Below, one piece after another: positions 5,533 through 7,439 of a DNA stretch of 7,439 nucleotides (positions are counted from its first letter, which is position 1; every line of letters begins with the position of its first letter). The notes beneath the pieces are model-generated. The model was given only the letters and a program-made list of their open reading frames with translations. It had not been told where the DNA came from and made no database searches. A program made the translations under genes and the position numbers. The DNA is from JBEKHI01 sp050012355 (GTDB lineage Bacteria; Actinomycetota; Actinomycetes; Streptosporangiales; Streptosporangiaceae): positions 1 through 7,439 of the forward strand of contig JBEKHI010000402.1 of assembly GCA_050012355.1 (NCBI GenBank), given 5' to 3'.

Positions 5533-5607
5533 ATGCCAGGCACGTCCGTGATCGCCATGGCGGTGCTCCAGGGCAACATGAGTTGGCGGCGTGTTCGCGG
5601 CAGCTGA
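5533..5607 (+). CDS. 24-residue ORF after the second iron palindrome; likely gene stump
   Basis: ATG 5533 follows AAGGAG (5523-5528) by 4 nt and lies 10 bases after the 28-bp palindrome, so the initiation signals look genuine. The frame ends at TGA 5605-5607 after 24 codons. The peptide begins MPGTSVIAMAVLQGNM and ends in an arginine-rich tail; I recognise no family. The simplest view is the 5' remnant of an iron-regulated gene that lost its body by deletion or frameshift, because no continuation appears in the other forward frames. A genuine small protein or leader peptide is the alternative. No plausible downstream gene is present for a leader to control within 280 bp. Confidence 0.4.
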   Translation: MPGTSVIAMAVLQGNMSWRRVRGS

Positions 5608-5894
5608 CCGGTTTGGTGGGGTATCACCTGGTTGCTTTAGGTCCTTGCCTTGCCCCTGGGTCCGAGTGATCCTGGTCAGTGCAGCACCACCCGCACAAGA
5701 GCATGGGTAACGCAGCACCGACCATAATCCCCGGGCGCGACAGCAGGGCGAGATGACACGAATGCCTGGTTCGTGGACCCTCCGCCCCCGAACCACCAGC
5801 CCTCACTCCAAGAGAGATGCGCCCATGGGTCATCGACGGTGGTGTAGAAGATCGTGTCAGCGGCCGTGGGCGCGCTGGGTCTTACACTGGCCGG
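5608..5894. other. Interval without recognisable gene
   Basis: Between the short ORF and the SARP gene I see no reading frame with family resemblance on either strand. A modest 7-bp inverted repeat (TGGTTCG 5767-5773 with CGAACCA 5789-5795) is present but not distinctive. An ATG at 5817 is in frame with the SARP gene and would add 26 residues; it is not preferred. The interval may be decayed sequence from the gene that once followed the palindrome at 5495-5522. Confidence 0.5.
5883..5888 (+). promoter_or_regulatory. Candidate -10 of a leaderless SARP transcript
   Basis: TACACT fits the TAnnnT -10 form and ends 6 nt before the GTG at 5895, so transcription would begin at or next to the start codon. 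No Shine-Dalgarno precedes that GTG, which supports leaderless translation. No clear -35 is seen. Confidence 0.4.
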
Positions 5895-7439
5895 GTGAGC
5901 ATCGTCCTGAACCTGCTTGAGGACGTGCGCTGGCGGGGGCAACCTATTCCTGGCGATCGTCCGCAGGCGCTGCTGGCGGCCCTCGCGGAGCGTGACGGCC
6001 GCGTGGTACGCGCCGAGGAGCTGATCGAGCTCGTCTGGGGAGACGAGGCGCCGTTCAACGGCATGAAGGGCCTGCAGGTGCTGGTGTCGCGCACCAGGAA
6101 CGCCTGCGGCGCGGACGCGATCGTTCGGGACGGTGCCGGGTACCGGCTGGGGGCCAGGCCGGATGAGGTCGACAGCACCAGGGTCTCGAGGCTGGTCCGT
6201 GACGCCGCGGCAGCGCTGGAGCGGGACGCGGCCACGGCCGCGGAGTCCGCCCGGGAAGCCCTGGCGCTGGCCGCCGGCCTGTCCGAGACTGACGACGGGG
6301 ACACCGGCCCGCTCGCGGAGGTCCGCCGCGGCGCCTGGCAGGACGTGCTGGTCGGGCGGGTGATCCTGGCCCGGGCTTCCAGCCGGATGGGTGAGCACCA
6401 GGCCGCGCTTCCGGCGCTGGAAGCGGCGTACGCCGAGCGGCCGCACGATGAATCGCTGCTGGCGGACCTGCTGCGCAGCGAGGCCGTCGTCCGTGGCCCG
6501 GCGACGGCGCTTGAGCGTTTCGAACGGTACCGGCGGGACTTGCGCGACCGGGTCGGCGCCGACCCCGGCGAGTCGCTTCAGCGCACGCACCGCGGCCTGC
6601 TGGCTCAGGACAGCCCAATCCGCCGCGGGGTGCGTTACGACGCGACCACGCTGATCGGCCGTGATGGTGACCTAGACCGGTTGCGGGCGCTGCTGGCCGG
6701 CTCGCGGGTGGTTTCCATCGTCGGCCCCGGCGGACTGGGTAAGACCCGGCTGGCGCACGCGCTGGCCCGCGAGGCGGGTCAGCCCGTTGTCCATGTCGTC
6801 GAGCTGGTCGGCGTCACCTCGGCTGAGGACGTCGTGGTCGAAGTCGGCTCGGTGCTCGGCGTCCGTGACTCGGTCAGCAGCCGCCGGACGTTGACAGCGG
6901 AGCAGCGGGCCGACACCCGGGCGCGCATCGCACAGCGGCTCGGGCAGTCGCCTGGCTTGCTGGTACTGGACAACTGCGAGCACCTGATCGGGGCGGTAGC
7001 CGAGCTCGTCGCGTTCCTGGTGTCGGCGACGCCCGACCTGAGCGTGCTCACCACCAGCCGTGCGCCGCTGGCGATCGCCGCCGAGCGCGTATACCTGCTC
7101 GGCGAACTGCGTGCGGATGACGCGGCCGAGCTGTTCCGGGAACGGGCGACAGCCGCCCGACCGGGCGTTCGCCTCAGTGAGCAGGCCGTGGCGAGCATCG
7201 TCCGCCGGCTCGATGGCCTGCCGCTGGCGATCGAACTCGCCGCCGCCAAGACGCGTGCCATGTCGGTGGAGGAGATTGATCGCCGGCTGGAAGACCGGTT
7301 CGCGTTGCTGCGCGGCGGGGATCGCAGCGCGCCCGATCGCCATCAGGCGCTGCTGACGGTCATCGAGTGGTCGTGGAACCTGCTGGACGGCGACGAGCAG
7401 CGTGCGCTGCGCTGGCTGGCGTTGTTTCACGACGGGTTC
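5895..7439 (+). CDS. SARP-family regulator with BTAD and NB-ARC-type ATPase, partial
   Basis: 515 residues are visible and the frame is open at the right edge, so the C-terminus is missing. Order: OmpR/PhoB-type winged helix (about 20-88, with DRPQALLAALAERDGRVV, an ELVWGDEAP helix and VLVSRTRNACG as probable recognition helix); bacterial transcriptional activator domain (about 95-235, ending in DRVGADPGESL); linker with IGRDGDLDRL (254-263); then an AfsR/NB-ARC-like ATPase with P-loop GPGGLGKT (277-284), Walker B LLVLD (355-359), TTSR sensor (386-389) and GLPLAIELAAA (441-451). AfsR/SARP proteins activate secondary metabolism or development by binding direct repeats at promoters, with ATP-dependent assembly. 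Full-length relatives usually carry TPR-like repeats after the ATPase, which should lie beyond the window. GTG 5895 gives the usual short N-terminus before the winged helix; ATG 5817 is a less likely alternative. Nothing ties it to the iron genes except proximity. Confidence 0.92.
   Translation, partial: MSIVLNLLEDVRWRGQPIPGDRPQALLAALAERDGRVVRAEELIELVWGDEAPFNGMKGLQVLVSRTRNACGADAIVRDGAGYRLGARPDEVDSTRVSRLVRDAAAALERDAATAAESAREALALAAGLSETDDGDTGPLAEVRRGAWQDVLVGRVILARASSRMGEHQAALPALEAAYAERPHDESLLADLLRSEAVVRGPATALERFERYRRDLRDRVGADPGESLQRTHRGLLAQDSPIRRGVRYDATTLIGRDGDLDRLRALLAGSRVVSIVGPGGLGKTRLAHALAREAGQPVVHVVELVGVTSAEDVVVEVGSVLGVRDSVSSRRTLTAEQRADTRARIAQRLGQSPGLLVLDNCEHLIGAVAELVAFLVSATPDLSVLTTSRAPLAIAAERVYLLGELRADDAAELFRERATAARPGVRLSEQAVASIVRRLDGLPLAIELAAAKTRAMSVEEIDRRLEDRFALLRGGDRSAPDRHQALLTVIEWSWNLLDGDEQRALRWLALFHDGF

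Noticed and set aside
5767..5800. GGTTCG and CGAACCACCA, suggesting a tRNA 3' end or attachment site
   Set aside because: The stem and loop spacing does not fit a T-arm (7-bp arms with a 15-nt loop) and no cloverleaf can be drawn around it.
5676..6590. Long minus-strand frame opposite the SARP gene
   Set aside because: It is an antisense shadow of GC-rich coding sequence; the plus strand gives a full SARP domain order with motifs.

Overview
High-GC DNA with strong G/C third-position bias, GTG starts, weak or absent Shine-Dalgarno sites before several genes, and DtxR/IdeR-type iron boxes. These point to an actinobacterium of the Streptomyces/Actinomadura/Streptosporangium kind. No rRNA, tRNA, CRISPR array or intact transposase was seen.

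Layout. (1) 1-569 (+): the C-terminal TPP-binding domain of an acetolactate-synthase-like enzyme, cut by the left edge and followed by a stem-loop. (2) 570-1281: about 710 bases without a convincing gene but with much structure. It holds a 17-bp-arm inverted repeat whose loop is a tandem octamer, a short relic resembling the 3' end of the neighbouring ABC transporter gene, and two diverged 134-bp direct repeats 221 bp apart (the first opening with a perfect 14-bp-arm palindrome). A terminator-like hairpin follows the ABC operon. (3) 1282-4613 (-): two overlapping genes for the halves of a heterodimeric type IV-fold ABC transporter. (4) 4614-4697: a divergent control region with a 17/19 match to the DtxR/IdeR box. 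(5) 4698-5441 (+): an AraC-family regulator. (6) 5495-5607: a second, larger palindrome of iron-box-like half-sites, a good Shine-Dalgarno and an ORF of only 24 codons, probably the stump of a lost iron-regulated gene. (7) 5608-5894: nothing recognised. (8) 5895 to the window end (+): a SARP-type regulator (winged helix, BTAD, NB-ARC-type ATPase), open at the right edge and probably translated from a leaderless mRNA.

How the parts fit. The core is an iron-responsive divergon: one iron box covers the likely promoters of both the ABC pair and the AraC gene. This resembles other systems in which an iron-controlled AraC regulator sits beside paired ABC half-transporters for siderophores (YbtA with YbtPQ; the IrtAB class of transporter). 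Siderophore transport is therefore the best inferred role, although no siderophore biosynthesis gene is visible. The two nucleotide-binding domains are degenerate in complementary ways: ABC1 keeps LSGGQ but has lost the Walker A lysine, Q-loop Gln, catalytic Glu and switch His, while ABC2 keeps all of those but has a degraded signature. Only one composite ATP site should be able to hydrolyse ATP. The TPP enzyme and the SARP regulator have no evident link to the iron genes.
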